Positions 11,968 through 24,712 of a DNA stretch of 64,000 nucleotides are shown piece after piece. The position numbers and the translations under genes are program-made. The notes beneath the pieces were generated by a model that saw only the letters and a program-made list of their open reading frames with translations, made no database searches and was not told the DNA's origin. Source of the stretch: Artemia franciscana (lineage: Eukaryota; Arthropoda; Branchiopoda; Anostraca; Artemiidae); NCBI RefSeq assembly GCF_032884065.1, contig NC_088873.1, forward strand, positions 31,175,727 through 31,239,726. Reading direction: 5' to 3'. The stretch's first letter is position 1; every line of letters begins with the position of its first letter.

Positions 11968-14171
11968 TGGCACTTGGTATTAACCAAGTTACATATAGCA
12001 ATCGCAAATTCTGTCGGTCTGTCCGTCTGTCGGTCTGTCTGTCGGTTTGTTGGTCCCGGTTTTGCTACTTTAGACACTTCCAGGTAAGCTAGGACGATGA
12101 AATTTGGCAGGCTTATCAGGGACCGGACAAGATTAAGTTAGAAATAGTCGTTTTTCCAATTTGACCATCTGGGGGGGAGTGGGGGGCTGGTCAATTCGGA
12201 AAAAATAGAAAAATGAAGTATTTTTAACTTACGAACGGTTGATCAGATCTTAATGGAATTCGATGTTTGGAAGGATATCATGTCTCAGAGCTGTCATTTT
12301 AAATCCCGACAGGATCTGATGACATTGGGGGGGAGTTGGGAGAGGGAAACCTAAAATCTTGGAAAACACTTAGAGTGGAGGGATCGGGATGAAACTTGGT
12401 GGGAAAAATAAGCACAAGTCTTAGATACATGATTGACATAACCCTTTGGAGAAGTGGGGGGGGGGGGTATTTTGAAAAATTAGAAAAATGAAGTATTTAA
12501 TAACTTACGAACGGGTGATAGGATCTCAATGAAATTTGATATTTAGAAGGATAGCGTGTCTCAAAGCTCTTATTCTAAATCCCGACCGCATCTGGTGACA
12601 TTGGTGGGGGGGTTTGGGTTGGGGGAGCCTAAACTTTTGGAAAACGATTAGATTGGAGGGATCGGGATGAAATTTGGTGGGGAAAACAAGCAGAAATCTA
12701 AGATATGTGATTTACATAATGGGAACGGATCCACTCTATTGGGGGGGGGGGTCAATTCTGAAACATTAGAAAAAATTACGTATTTTTAATTTACAAAGGA
12801 GTGATCGGATCTTCATGAAACTTCATATTTACAAGGAACACATAGCTCAGATCTCTCATTTTAAATCTCAACCAGATCCAGCGTCATGTGGGGGGGTGGC
12901 AGTTGGGGGGGGGCGAAAATCTTAGAAAATACTTAAAGCGGAGAGATCAAGATGAAACTAGATGGGAAGAATAAAAACCTGTCTAAGATACGTGACTGAC
13001 ATAACCAGACCGGATCTGATCTCTTTTGTGGAGTTGGGGGGGGGGGGTAATTTTGAAAATTGAGGTATTTGTAACTTACGAAAGGGTGACCAGATCCTAA
13101 TGAAATTTGATATTTAGAAGGACCTTGTGCTTTAAAGCTCTAATTTTGAATTCCGACCAGATCCTGTGACATTGGGGGGAGTGGGAGGGGGAAACCAGAA
13201 TTCTAGGAAAACGTGAAAATTGGGGTATTTTTATCTTACGAATAGGTGATCGGATCTTAATGAAACTTGATGATATATATATAGAAGGATCTTATGTATC
13301 AGATGCTCCATTTTCGACTCGAATTGGATCCGCGGACACAGGGGTTGGAGGAGGGAAACAGAAATCTTGGAAAACGCTGAGAGTGGAGAGATCGGGATGA
13401 AACTTGATGGGAAGAATATGCACAAGCTCTAGATACGAGATTGACATAATCGGATCGGATCTGTTCTCTTTGGAGGATCTGAGGGGGGGATTTTAATTTG
13501 GAAAAATTAGAAAAATTGAGGTATTTTTATCTTACGGATAGGTGATCAGATTTTAATGAAATTTGATATTTAGAAGGAATTCATGTTTCAGAGCTTTTAT
13601 TTCAAATCCCGACCAGATCTGTTGACATTGGGGGAGTTCGAGGGGGAAATCTTGGAAAACACTTGGAGTTGAGGAATGGGGATGAAGCTTGGTGGATAGA
13701 ATAAGCAATGTCCTTGATACTTGATTGACGGAACCGTACTGGATTTGCTCTCTTTGGGGGAGTTGGGGGAAGGGGTTCAGTGATTTGGCGAGTTTGGTAC
13801 TTCTGCACGTGCTAGGACGATGAAAATTGGTAGGTGTGTCAGGGAGCTGCACAAATCGACTTATTAAAGTCGTTTTCCCAGATTAGACCATCTGGGGGGG
13901 GGGGCTAAAGGAAGAGGAAAAATTAGAAAAAATGAGGTATTTATAACTTAAGAGTAGGTGATCGGATCTTAATGAATTTTGATATTTAGAAGGACATCGT
14001 GACTCAGAGCTCTTATTTTAAATCCTGACCGGCATTAAGCCTCTGATTTTCCTTTTAAATCAATCTATCGATTCTTAGAATTTTGTTAGAGCTCACACCA
14101 TATGAGATCTTGGCTCTTAGCTCTTCTCGCCTCGTCACAAGTGCCATATGAGCTCTTAGCTCTTGTTTTCC
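11968..14171 (+). mobile_element. Family B element, Helentron/HINE-like, non-autonomous
   Basis: Inserted in the T-rich tract of a family A copy, so both borders are visible by comparison with 10530-10570. The left end reads ATGGCACTTGGTATTAACCA, which contains the hairpin ACTTGGT-ATTA-ACCAAGT. The right end has CAAGTGCCAT, a 10-bp inverted match to the left tip, then closes with 'gagctcttagctcttg'. Next to the left end is a (GTCN)n microsatellite (12018-12055). The body is a run of about 300-bp monomers starting near 12230, 12510, 12795, 13080, 13230, 13540 and 13940. A GTCY microsatellite, subterminal inverted repeats and insertion into Ts are known features of DINE-1/HINE elements mobilised by Helentrons; assigning this family there is my inference. 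No transposase frame. Confidence 0.7.
12018..12055 (+). repeat. (GTCN)n microsatellite in family B
   Basis: Successive tetranucleotides GTCG, GTCT, GTCC, GTCT, GTCG, GTCT, GTCT, GTCG follow the left-end hairpin of the family B element. Confidence 0.9.
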
Positions 14172-14525
14172 CAGGGGTCATCGTATGGATCAAGTGGTCC
14201 TAGAATGTCGCAAGAAGGTTCATTCTAACGAAAATGAAAAGTTCTAGTGCCCTTTTTAAGTGACCAAAAAATTGGAGGGCGCCTAGGCCCCCTCCCGCGC
14301 TCATTTTTTAACCAAAGTCACCGGATCAAAATTCTGAGGTAGCCATTTTATTCACCATGGCTGTCTCAGAATTTTTACCGGATATATTTTAGGAAAAAGG
14401 GAGTGGGGGGCAGTTGGCCTCCGATCAATTTAGACTCTTAAAAAGGGTACTTGAACTTCCGATTTCCAATCGAATGAGCCCCCTCTGAAGCTTATACGAC
14501 GACTCCTTCCACACTAAGTGCTTCC
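14172..14525 (+). repeat. Truncated family A copy, right part
   Basis: Continues the copy interrupted at 11967: 'ttttcccaggggtcatcg', then the core 'ttggagggcgcctaggcccc', then an inverted partial core ('ttaaaaagggtacttgaact') that ends near 14525. Confidence 0.75.
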
Positions 14526-14644
14526 GGGGGAAAAAAATACTATAGCGTTGCCTCTGAAAGAGCAAACGTGTTTTTGAAAAATTAGAATTTTAAAGAGAAA
14601 TTTTAGAATTCATACTAAATATTTTTGGAAGACTCTTTAATTTT

Positions 14645-14905
14645 CCTGGAGAAATTCGTCAAACCGACCTTTTAATATTAGTCGGAGACTTTATGAAATA
14701 TGATAAACCTTATAAGTACTTGTTAATTTTGATTGATACATTTAGTTGTTTTTCAAATGTATTCCCTTGGAAGACAATGATTGGTCATGAAGCTGTTAAG
14801 TATTTTGACAATCTCTTTGCATTTTCCCTTTTCAAGGAATTACAAATAGATGGCAAAAAAGAATTTTTAGCACCGGCCGAAAAAAAAAATGCTAGAAAAC
14901 CATAA
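14645..14905 (+). pseudogene. DDE integrase fragment, Polinton/Maverick-like
   Basis: The open frame reads TDLLILVGDFMKYDKPYKYL, then LILIDTFSCFSNVFP and a stretch resembling K-T-x(n)-AVKYFDNLF. 'D-L-(6-12)-GYKYLLxxIDxFSrf..P' is the signature around the first two catalytic regions of retroviral-type (rve) integrases. The spacing and wording are closest to those of Polinton/Maverick elements, but a Ty3 or BEL origin cannot be excluded. Only about 87 codons survive, with a stop at 14903-14905; there are no flanking domains. It sits between family A and B pieces and is a transposon relic. Confidence 0.55.
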
Positions 14906-15052
14906 TGCTGTGCTGCATCATTCGCTCTTCCATACTTTTCTTTTTCCCTTTTAAAGAACTACAAATAGATGGCAGAAAAGGATTTTACTACCGGCCATAA
15001 AGAAGGTACTACAGAACCATGCATTGCTGTATCATTCGTTCCCACCATAAAG
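14820..15052 (+). repeat. Tandem duplication of about 115 bp
   Basis: The sequence from 'attttccctttt' (14820) through 'accataatgctg...attcgctc' recurs from about 14938 with 'ttttcccttttaaagaacta', 'caaatagatggca', 'accggcc' and 'cattcg'. It duplicates the 3' end of the integrase fragment and its flank. Confidence 0.75.
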
Positions 15053-15196
15053 TGCAGTACTGCAGAATTAGTTATCAAATGTAAATATTAAATCCCTATT
15101 TTATATTATTATGTTCTTAATTTATAAGACATCAATTCTTATTTACATTATATATTTTATGTTATTCTCTTATATTATTATACTATTTTATATTTT
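15053..15196. other. AT-rich unique sequence
   Basis: No gene, splice-bounded frame or clear repeat seen; rich in TATTAT runs. Confidence 0.5.
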
Positions 15197-16361
15197 AAAA
15201 TTAGAAAAAATGAGGTATTTTTAACTTACGAAGGAGTGATGGGATCTTAATGAAATTTCATATGTATAAGGAATTCGTAACTCAGATCTCTTATTTTAAA
15301 TCCCGACCGGATTCAGTGTCATTGGAGGGAATTGAGACGGGGGAACCGAAAATCTTGGAAAAGCCTTAGAGTGGAGAGATTAGGATGAAACTTGGTGAGA
15401 AGAATAGGCACAAGTCCAAGATACGTGGCTGACATAACCGGACCCGATCTGCCCTCTTTGGGGGAGCTGGGGGGCGGGGTTAATCAGATCTTAATGAAAT
15501 TCGATATTTAGAAGGAACTTGTGCTTCAGATTTCTTATTCTAAATCCCGACCAGATCGAGTGACTTTGGGGGATTTTAAGGGGGAAACCTGAAATCTTGG
15601 AAAACGTAGAAATTGATGTGTCTTATCTTAGGAATGGGTGATCATATCTTAATGAAGCTTGATATATAGAAAGCTTTTATGTCTCAGATGCTCCATTTTC
15701 AATTTGAATCGGATCTGGGGATATAGGGGGTTAGAGGGGGAAAACAGAGATCTTGGAAACCGGAAATCTTGGAAAACGCTTAGATTGGAGAGGCCGGGAT
15801 GAAAGTTGATGGGAAGAATAAGCACAAGCTCTAGATACGTTGCTGATATAATTGGAGTGGATCTGATCTCATTGGGGGAGTTGGGGGCGCTAATTCAGAA
15901 AAATTTGAAAAATTGAGGTATTTTTAACTTAAGGATGGGTGACCGGATCTTAATGAAATTTGATATTTACAAGGAAATTATGTCTCAGAGCTCTTATTTT
16001 AAATCCCGAACAGATCTGATGACATTGGGGGGAGTTGGAGGGGGAAACCAGAAATCTTAGAAAACGCTTAGAGTGGAGAGATCGAGATAAAACTTGGCAG
16101 GTCGTAGATACGTGATTGAAGTAACCGGACTTGATCCACTCTCTTTGAGGGAGTTAGGGGGCTCCTGTGCTTTGGCGAGTTTGGTGCTTCTGGACGTGCT
16201 ATGACGATAAAAATTGGTAGGCGTGTCAAAGGGACCTGCACAAATTGACTTGATAGTCATTTTCCCTGGTTCGACTATCTGAAGGCTGAAGAGAGAGGAA
16301 AATTAGAAAAAAGAGGTATTTTTAACTTACGAGTGGATGATCGGCCTTTAATGAATTTTGA
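15197..16361 (+). repeat. Family B monomer array, 5'-truncated copy
   Basis: Monomers as in 12230-14030, with 'aacttacgaaggagtgat', 'cttaatgaaatt', 'aaatcccgaccgga', 'gtggagagat' and 'acgtg.ctgacataaccgga', begin near 15210, 15480, 15640, 15930 and 16320. The hairpin end and microsatellite are missing. A family A copy interrupts it at 16362 and its right end resumes at 17823. Confidence 0.75.
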
Positions 16362-17822
16362 TCAAACAGTTCGTGGTAACGAACTGTAGTAAGGAGCGAC
16401 CCGGCTCAATAGTAACCAAAACTCTAAAGAATAGAATTTTGATGCCAATACATACATCAAAAGAATCACATTTTAATGCTGATTTTAAATATATAAGTTT
16501 CATCAAGTTTAGTCTTACCCATCAAAAGTTACGAGCCTGAGAAAATTTGCGTTATTTTAGAAAATAGGGGGAAACGCCCCCTAGAAGTCATAGAATCTTT
16601 ACGAAAATCACACCATCAGATTCACCGTATCAGAGAACCCTACTGTAGAAGTTTCAAGCTCCTATCTACAAAAATGTGGAATTTTGTATTTTTTGCCAGA
16701 AGGCAGATCACGGATGCGTGTTTATTTGTTTTTTTTTTTTGTTTTTTTTTTTTTTTTCTTTTTCCCAGGGGTGATCGTATCGACCCAGTTGTCCTAGAAT
16801 GTTGCAAGAGGGCTCATTTTAACGGAAATGAAAAGTTCTAGTGCCCTTTTTAAGTGACCAAAAAATTGGAGGGCACCTAGGCCCCCTCCCAAGCTAATTA
16901 TTTTACCAAAGTCAACAAATCAAAATTCTGAGATAGCCATTTTATTCAGCGTAGTCGAAAAACCTTATAACTATGTCTTTGGGGACGACTTACTCCCCCA
17001 CAGTCCCCGTGGGAGGGGCAACAAGTTACAAACTTTGACCAGTGCTTACATATAGTAATGGTTATTGGGAAGTGTACAGGCGTTTTCAGGAGGATTTTTC
17101 TGGTTGGGGGAGGGGTTGAGAAGAGGGGGATATGCTGGGGGAACTTTCCATCGATAGTTTGTCATGGCGGAAGAAAATCTCCATGAAGGGAGCGCAGGAT
17201 TTACTAGCATTATTTAAAAAAAAAAATGAAAAAATAAATATGAAAAAGTTCTTTCAGCTGGAAGTAAGGAGCAGCATTAAAACTTAAAACAAACAGAAAT
17301 TATTACCCATTTGAGGGGCTCACCTCCTCCTAATACCTCGCTCTTTACGCTAAAGTATTTTTAGTAATTTCAACTATTTATTCTACAGCTTTTGTGATTC
17401 TGGGGTCATTCTTAATGAATTGGGACAAAATTTAAGCTTTAATGTAAAGAGCGAGGATCTGACAAGGGGGGAACCCCCTCATATATGTAATAAAAATATG
17501 AGAATACAAAAGTTCTTTACTTAAGCTAATTTATAAGTTACGTAAATCTTTTACTAATAAAAATATTCGTAAAAAATCAAAAATTCTAGTTGCCTTTTTA
17601 ATTAACCAAAAAACCGGAGGGCAACTAGGCTTCCTCCCCCGCTCTTTTTTTCTCAAAATCATTCGATCAAAATTATGAGAAAGCCATTTAGCCAAAAAAA
17701 AAATGCAAATTTTGTTTTAATTATTCCTCTGCGGAGAGCCAAAATCAAAACATGCATTGATTCAAAAACGTCCAGAAATTAAATAAAAAAAACAAGTTTT
17801 TTTAACTGAAAGTAAGGAGCGA
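16362..17822 (+). mobile_element. Family A element inserted in family B
   Basis: Runs from TCAAACAGTTCGTGG to 'gaaagtaaggagcga', with family B sequence on both sides ('aatgaattttga' left, 'tcggcattaagcctct' right). This insertion fixes both family A ends. It has the T-rich tract (16725-16760), one core (16860), a second core (17610) and the tail, but lacks the second palindrome arm. Bases of family B are missing at the junction when compared with 13970-14040, so insertion came with a small deletion or into a diverged monomer. Confidence 0.8.
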
Positions 17823-17952
17823 TCGGCATTAAGCCTCTGATTTTCCTTTTAAATCAATCCATTGATTCTTAGAATTTTGGTAGATCTCACACCATATGAG
17901 CTCTTGGCTCTTCTGGTCTCGTCAAAAGTGCCATATGAGCTCTTACCTCTTG
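17823..17952 (+). repeat. Family B right end, second copy
   Basis: Matches 14034-14171: 'cggcattaagcctctgattt', 'tcacaccatatgag', 'aagtgccatatgagctctta' and the closing 'cctcttg', followed by unrelated sequence beginning 'ttatattg'. It confirms the right terminus of family B. Confidence 0.85.
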
Positions 17953-19324
<1,372 letters not shown>

Positions 19325-20391
19325 AACGGACATGTTTTGAGGGAAACTTTAGCGAAGTTTTGAGAGCTCATTAATACTTTTAGCGTTAGTATTTTACGAA
19401 TGTATATTAAAACTTACTGCAGATAATCAGCCTTTGGTGTCTTTCTCCTCATAATGAATATTTTACAGATTCAAAACATGATAAAAATGACTTTGAGAAT
19501 AGTATAATTAATACTTTTTGCATTCCTTCTGATCATCTAAGCGGGATACATATTTTGAGCTACTCTACAGCCATTATTGTGAATAAGTGATTTAATACAG
19601 AGAGAAGGACATTTGATAGGAATTTAAATTCCTTCAAAAACATATGTTGATATTTTTCAAAATCGTTTGGATTTCAAGTTATTTATTTTATTAAGAGAGC
19701 GCCATTATACTTTTCAGAATATTTAAATATATTTACAAGCGTATATGTGTTACATGATTATATTCGTGAGAATGCAATTTAGTTATTATATAAAGTCGAT
19801 TATGCACCACCTAAAAAGTGTTTGTAAAAATTGAGATGTGAACTGACAAGATGTATTTCAAAGACTAGTTTATTTAATAAATTTACAGATTTTTTTGAAT
19901 TTTTTTTTTGTCCTAATCTTCTTAGTTGATGAAAATATTATAGTATAGGAATATCAGGTAATCTTTGTCTAATTCTGCAGTTCTGCAAATAAAAAGGATA
20001 AGATGATTACAAAAGTAAAGTTGTAAGAACCTCTAATTGATTATTAAAGCAGAGACAAATGAATTTGGCGTAGATATCACGAAGCCAAGGTTGGAGATAT
20101 AAACGGCGATCAATAATATCCCCATTATTTCTGTAAAAAAGAAGAAATAGGATATCTGGATATGGTACATCTGATTCTATTGATCTGATTGAATATTTTA
20201 ACTGATTTAAGTTTCTAATTTGTTTTACAAAAGTCAAACGTTGGAATATTTCAAGAGGAACGGAAAAAACAACGAAATTCTTCCACTTGTGATATTTTTT
20301 CGTGGAAGTAAAAGAATAATAATATTAAATAATAATATTAAAATAATAATAATATATATTATATTATATTATGTACTAATTATATTATATA
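19325..20391. other. Intron sequence without recognised features
   Basis: AT-rich, part of the long FPPS intron. No supported exon, and no repeat matching the other families was seen. Confidence 0.5.
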
Positions 20392-20400
20392 CTAGCTGTT

Positions 20401-20423
20401 GGGGTGGCGCTTCGCGCCACCCC
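20401..20423 (-). repeat. Helitron 3' terminal hairpin
   Basis: GGGGTGGCGC on one side and GCGCCACCCC on the other with a 3-nt loop, about 6 nt from the terminal CTAG. A second, imperfect GC-rich hairpin follows at 20433-20460. Confidence 0.93.
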
Positions 20424-20585
20424 AACACCTAGTTGGTGGGGGCACTTCGCGCCCCCCCCCAAGCCCCCCCGCGCGCGTAAGTCGTTACGCGCCATAATAG
20501 TTACGCGCCATTGTAGTTGTGTCCCTATGTCCCACCTGTGAATATAGATAGATATATATATATATATATATATATATATGGTTTT

Positions 20586-20780
20586 AACTACGTAAAACTT
20601 GCGAATATACAACATTCTTTGCTGTCCCATTGTCTTTGCATATAAATAGATTGTCAGGTTTACCGACTCTTGAACATGCAACATATAATGGTCCATGGGA
20701 AAACAATCTGTATTCAGATCTATACCTCATGATTCTAATGATTGCCCTTGAGCTTTGTTGATGGTGATTGCTAATCGACT
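20586..20780 (-). pseudogene. Helitron helicase C-terminal remnant
   Basis: The minus-strand translation gives LAITINKAQGQSLES (PIF1-type helicase motif V region), a stop, GIDLNTDCFP, a frameshift, then LYVACSRVGKPDNLFI (motif VI) and GTAKNVVYSQVLRS followed by a stop. This wording is the usual end of the Helitron helicase. One in-frame TGA and one frameshift make it non-functional. Confidence 0.9.
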
Positions 20781-20789
20781 ATTCCCTGT

Positions 20790-20935
20790 CCCGGTGTCCC
20801 GGTCGTCATTTATATCCCCCTGTTTCCCCCGGTGTCCCCGTTGTTGTTGTGTCCCTGTGTCCCGGTCGTCATTTATATTCCCTGTGTCCCGGTCGTCATT
20901 TGTATCCCGGTGTCCCGGTCTGTATATACATTCGT
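20790..20935 (-). repeat. Short minisatellite in the Helitron
   Basis: Repeats of 'tgtcccggtcgtcatttat' in variant form, about five copies, next to the helicase remnant; the same words recur at 21105-21140. Confidence 0.8.
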
Positions 20936-22440
20936 TTTTTAGTTTTGTTTTTCTCCTTTATTTTTTTCCTTTTTTTTTCTTTTTTAGTTTATTTAGATTT
21001 TTAGATTTTTTAGTTTTTTTATTAGTTTTTAGTTTTTTTTTCTTTTTAGTTTTTTTGTAGTTTTTACCTTCTTTTTAGTTTTGTTAGTTTTTTTTTTACT
21101 TATGTCCTGGTCGTCATTTATACTCCCTGTGTCCCGGTGCTTTGTTGATTGCTAATCGAACATTCCTTTTGTCCTGGTCGCTTTCTCTTTGAGTGTCGTC
21201 ATTTATTTTTTTCTTTTTTAGTTCTTTTAGTTTTTACCTTTTTTAGTTTTTTTTATTTTTAGATGAAAATTTTTTTTAGTTTTTTCCTTTTTTTTTTTTA
21301 GTTTTTTATTGGTTTTTACCTTTATTTTAGCTTATTTTTCAGTTTTTTCCTTTTTTTTAGTTTTTTTTTATTTTTTATTTTTTTTAGTTTTTTACCTTTT
21401 TTTAGTTTTTTTAGTTTTTTAGCTTTTTTACTTTTTTTATTAGTTTTTAGTTTTTTTTGTAGTTTTTGCCTTTTTTTAGTTTTTTCAGTTTTTTTTTTTA
21501 GTTTTTTATTGGTTTTTACCTTTATTTTAGCTTATTTTTCAGTTTTTTCCTTTTTTTTAGTTTTTAGTTTTTTTAGTTTTTTACCTTTTTTTAGTTTTTT
21601 TAGTTTTTTTTAGTTTTTTAGCTTTTTTATTTTTTTTATTAGTTTTTAGTTTTTTTTTGTAGTTTTTGCCTTTTTTTAGTTTTTTTAGTTTTTTAGCTTT
21701 TTTATTAGTTTTTAGTTTTTTTTGTAGTTTTTGCCTTTTTTTAGTTTTTTTAGTTTTTTAGCTTTTTTATTTTTTTTTCGAACATTCCTTTTGTCCTGGT
21801 CGCTTTCTCTTTGAGTGTCGTCATTTATTTTTTTCTTTTTTAGTTCTTTTAGTTTTTACCTTTTTTAGTTTTTTTTATTTTTAGATGAAAATTTTTTTTA
21901 GTTTTTTCCTTTTTTTCTTTTTAGTTTTTTATTGGTTTTTACCTTAATTTTAGCTTATTTTTCAGTTTTTTCCTTTTTTTTAGTTTTTTTTTTATTTTTT
22001 ATTTTTTTTAGTTTTTTACCTTTTTTTAGTTTTTTTAGTTTTTTTAGTTTTTTAGCTTTTTTACTTTTTTTATTAGTTTTTAGTTTTTTTTGTAGTTTTT
22101 GCCTTTTTTTTTAGTTTTTTATTGGTTTTTACCTTTACTTTAGCTTATTTTTCAGTTTGTTCCTTTTTTTAGTTTTTTTTAGTTTTTAGTTTTTTTAGTT
22201 TTTTACCTTTTTTTTAGTTTTTTTAGTTTTTTAGCTTTTTTATTTTTTTTATTAGTTTTTAGTTTTTTTTGTAGTTTTTGCCTTTTTTTAGTTTTTTTAG
22301 TTTTTTTAGCTTTTTTATTAGTTTTTAGTTTTTTTTGTAGTTTTTGCCTTTTTTTAGTTTTTTTAGTTTTTTAGCTTTTTTATTTTTTTTATTAGTTTTT
22401 AGTTTTTTTTGTAGTTTTTGCCTTTTTTTAGTTTTTTCAG
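20936..22440 (-). repeat. Degenerate T-rich expansion with a 620-bp duplication
   Basis: Almost all made of variants of 'agtttttt' and 'tttttacctttttt'. A block beginning 'cgaacattccttttgtcctg' at about 21157 recurs at 21779, so a unit of about 620 bp is tandemly duplicated. Phe-rich frames here are not genes. Confidence 0.85.
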
Positions 22441-22531
22441 TTTTGACCTCACCTGATCCAGTTTTTTCAGGTGACGTCACCTGATCCATCCACAGATCCA
22501 CACACAGACAACTTATTTTTATATATATAGA

Positions 22532-22790
<259 letters not shown>

Positions 22791-22831
22791 CAAACAGTTT
22801 TTCCTACCAAAAAAATGGTGTTTACACTTAC

Positions 22832-22969
22832 CATCTCTATTCCCCAGCCAATAATGTAAGCATTTTGTAGCTCTTCTTCTGTCAGTTTTCCGTTTTTTAA
22901 AGAAATTGAGGTGTCAACTACAGTGAATCCTCGATTTAGTTTACCTCGTGTGCAGTTGATTTCAAGCAC
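22832..22969 (-). CDS. FDPS: Farnesyl diphosphate synthase, third coding exon in window
   Basis: Codes 46 residues (about 78-123): VLEINCTRGKLNRGFTVVD, a short variable stretch, then LTEEELQNAYIIGWGIEM. GK(L/K)NRG is the family's conserved block near the isopentenyl diphosphate site. ELTEEE...LGWCIEW is the helix just before the Asp-rich motif. The conserved C-W of GWCIEW is G-M here. The acceptor reads TTTTTTATTAG|G and the donor GTAAGTG, both phase 0. The next exon is about 17.1 kb downstream at 5700. Confidence 0.93.
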
Positions 22970-24561
22970 CTAATAAAAAATGACCTGTTAGTTCTATCAT
23001 ATTTCGAAACTAATTGACTATCACTTCACTTTCAACCGAAATTAGTTTCTATGTTTTTTTTTTGTTTTTTTTTTAGCTAGTCTTTTTGATTTTGCAGAGT
23101 TTTTGCTAGATCTTTTTCTTCTAAGAAACTGCAACTTGAATCTAGACTCCTTTCGACTTCTAGCAGGTTTCTTCTGAATATTCAGTTGATATTTCAAATA
23201 TCAAGATGATCAGCGGATAATAAAATGGCTTTTTTTCCCTTCAACATCAACACAATCTTTATATTAAATTAGTTTTTTCTTCTTTTTTTATCAGCTGAAA
23301 ATATAGATTGCCCTAGAATAACTTTGAATTTACTTACAGTAATAATTTTGATCCTTATTGCGCACATAATTTGCATGGTTTTAATGGAGTTCAATTTGCT
23401 TTTTACAATTTGCATAAGACACCTTTATTAGGTCAATTAAATTCTTGTGATTTTTTAAGAAGGCGTACGAGACGCAGTAACTGCTTCAAAGTCTCAGACA
23501 AGGAGGTGTTGATTGTGAAAGCGGTGTCGTCACATCACGTTCTACTGAGCGATCGAAGATTCTAACAAGGTCACTAAACCCGTTAGGGAAGATCACAGGG
23601 GAAAGCCAGCACCGTGGTACATTCACTCGACAAATCTCTTTTTAGTTTTAATTCTCCCGTTAGAATCAAAGCAGTATGTTTCTGAGAATAGATATAGTAA
23701 GTTAAAATACTATATTAAGGTTTGTATTTAAGTGAGATTTTGAAACTGAGGGTTCAATCGGCCTTCTCCCATAAATATCCAGGTTCTTTCAGATTCCCCA
23801 TGAAGGTAATTCGGTATCTATCTAGTAATTAAGGAATGGATGCGATCTTAGTGATTTTATATTTCTTTTGATCTTTAAAAGAATTTTAGAACGCGTAGGT
23901 CAATTGCTTCGGCCAATTTCTGCCAGGATCATGTGAATTCTAGAGCATAACCCATACTTAAGACTTATAAAATCTAAAAAAAAATATAATAGTTTCTTAT
24001 ATAACTACAATATTCTGTTAGAGTCTAATCGCAAAGATTTTGGGAATGCAATTAGTTTTTTATTCATTTGAAATGCATCAAACAAAAATAATTAAGCTTG
24101 AAACTTCTTGAACACATCATCCTTTTCAGCTTATAACAAAAAAAAAAACAGGCTCCATAGGAAATATAAAAGGATAGGTAAATCAATTTAGCTCTGATTT
24201 TAACTTCTTATTGTAAGGGACCCGCACAAAATTATATCCTGAGTATTCAATTCATACTTCAAATGTCAACTGATAATTCAAATGTCATTTGATATTTATA
24301 TCAATTAAGTATCAATTGAAATATTAATTTTGGCTGCGCACAAAATTAGCGTCTAAGGCATGGTAACTCATGGTGGAGCGAGAGGTACAGACGTCGAAAA
24401 TAATGTAGCGTTACTTGCAGGAAATAGGGTCTTACATTAGTTAGAAGGATTGCTTATGAAAACTACGTTCAGAGTACATGTAAATTGTGCATTCTCCTGA
24501 TGTGAGAACGTGAACTTGGATAAAGTATACAGAGAAGTGATTGAAAAAGGAAAATACTTGC
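22970..24561 (-). other. FPPS intron, GC-AG type
   Basis: The donor on the minus strand is GAA|GCAAGT and the acceptor ATTAG|GTG. Splicing at the GC keeps frame (QKE|VLEIN) and matches the family. The nearest GT (GCAA|GTATTT) would run into a stop after two codons. No other feature was seen inside. Confidence 0.8.
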
Positions 24562-24712
24562 TTCTTTTTGCCAATTCATTGCAAATGGAATATGTTTATA
24601 CTCTTTATCTTCTGTAAGTTCCTCGACAATCCTTGGAAATACATTTCTAAATTCTTCTTGAAGATTTTGTCGCTTTAGTCGACTTTGCGCAACATTATGA
24701 CCATTTCTTGCC
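24562..24712 (-). CDS. FDPS: Farnesyl diphosphate synthase, second coding exon
   Basis: 151 nt: the last base of a split codon, then 50 codons reading ARNGHNVAQSRLKRQNLQEE and onward through FPRIVEELTEDKEYKHIP to MNWQKE. It gives the N-terminal helix of the catalytic fold ('FxxxFPxIVxxLT'), which precedes the substrate-binding GKLNRG exon. The acceptor is TTTTGACAG|G (phase 2). The donor is GC rather than GT. The phase-2 entry pairs with exon 1, which ends in CA, to restore a Gln codon. Confidence 0.9.

Larger units (their letters stand above)
20392..22531 (-). mobile_element. Helitron, non-autonomous remnant, both termini visible
   Basis: On the minus strand the element starts A|TCTATATATATAAAAAT at 22531 and ends in CTAG|T at 20392. 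These are the canonical Helitron 5'-TC and 3'-CTRR ends in an A-T target. Just inside the 3' end is a strong GC-rich hairpin (20401-20423). Helitrons replicate by rolling circle using a Rep/helicase; only the last part of the helicase survives (20586-20780). The interior is dominated by degenerate AGTTTTT-type expansions. It lies in the FPPS intron. Confidence 0.92.
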
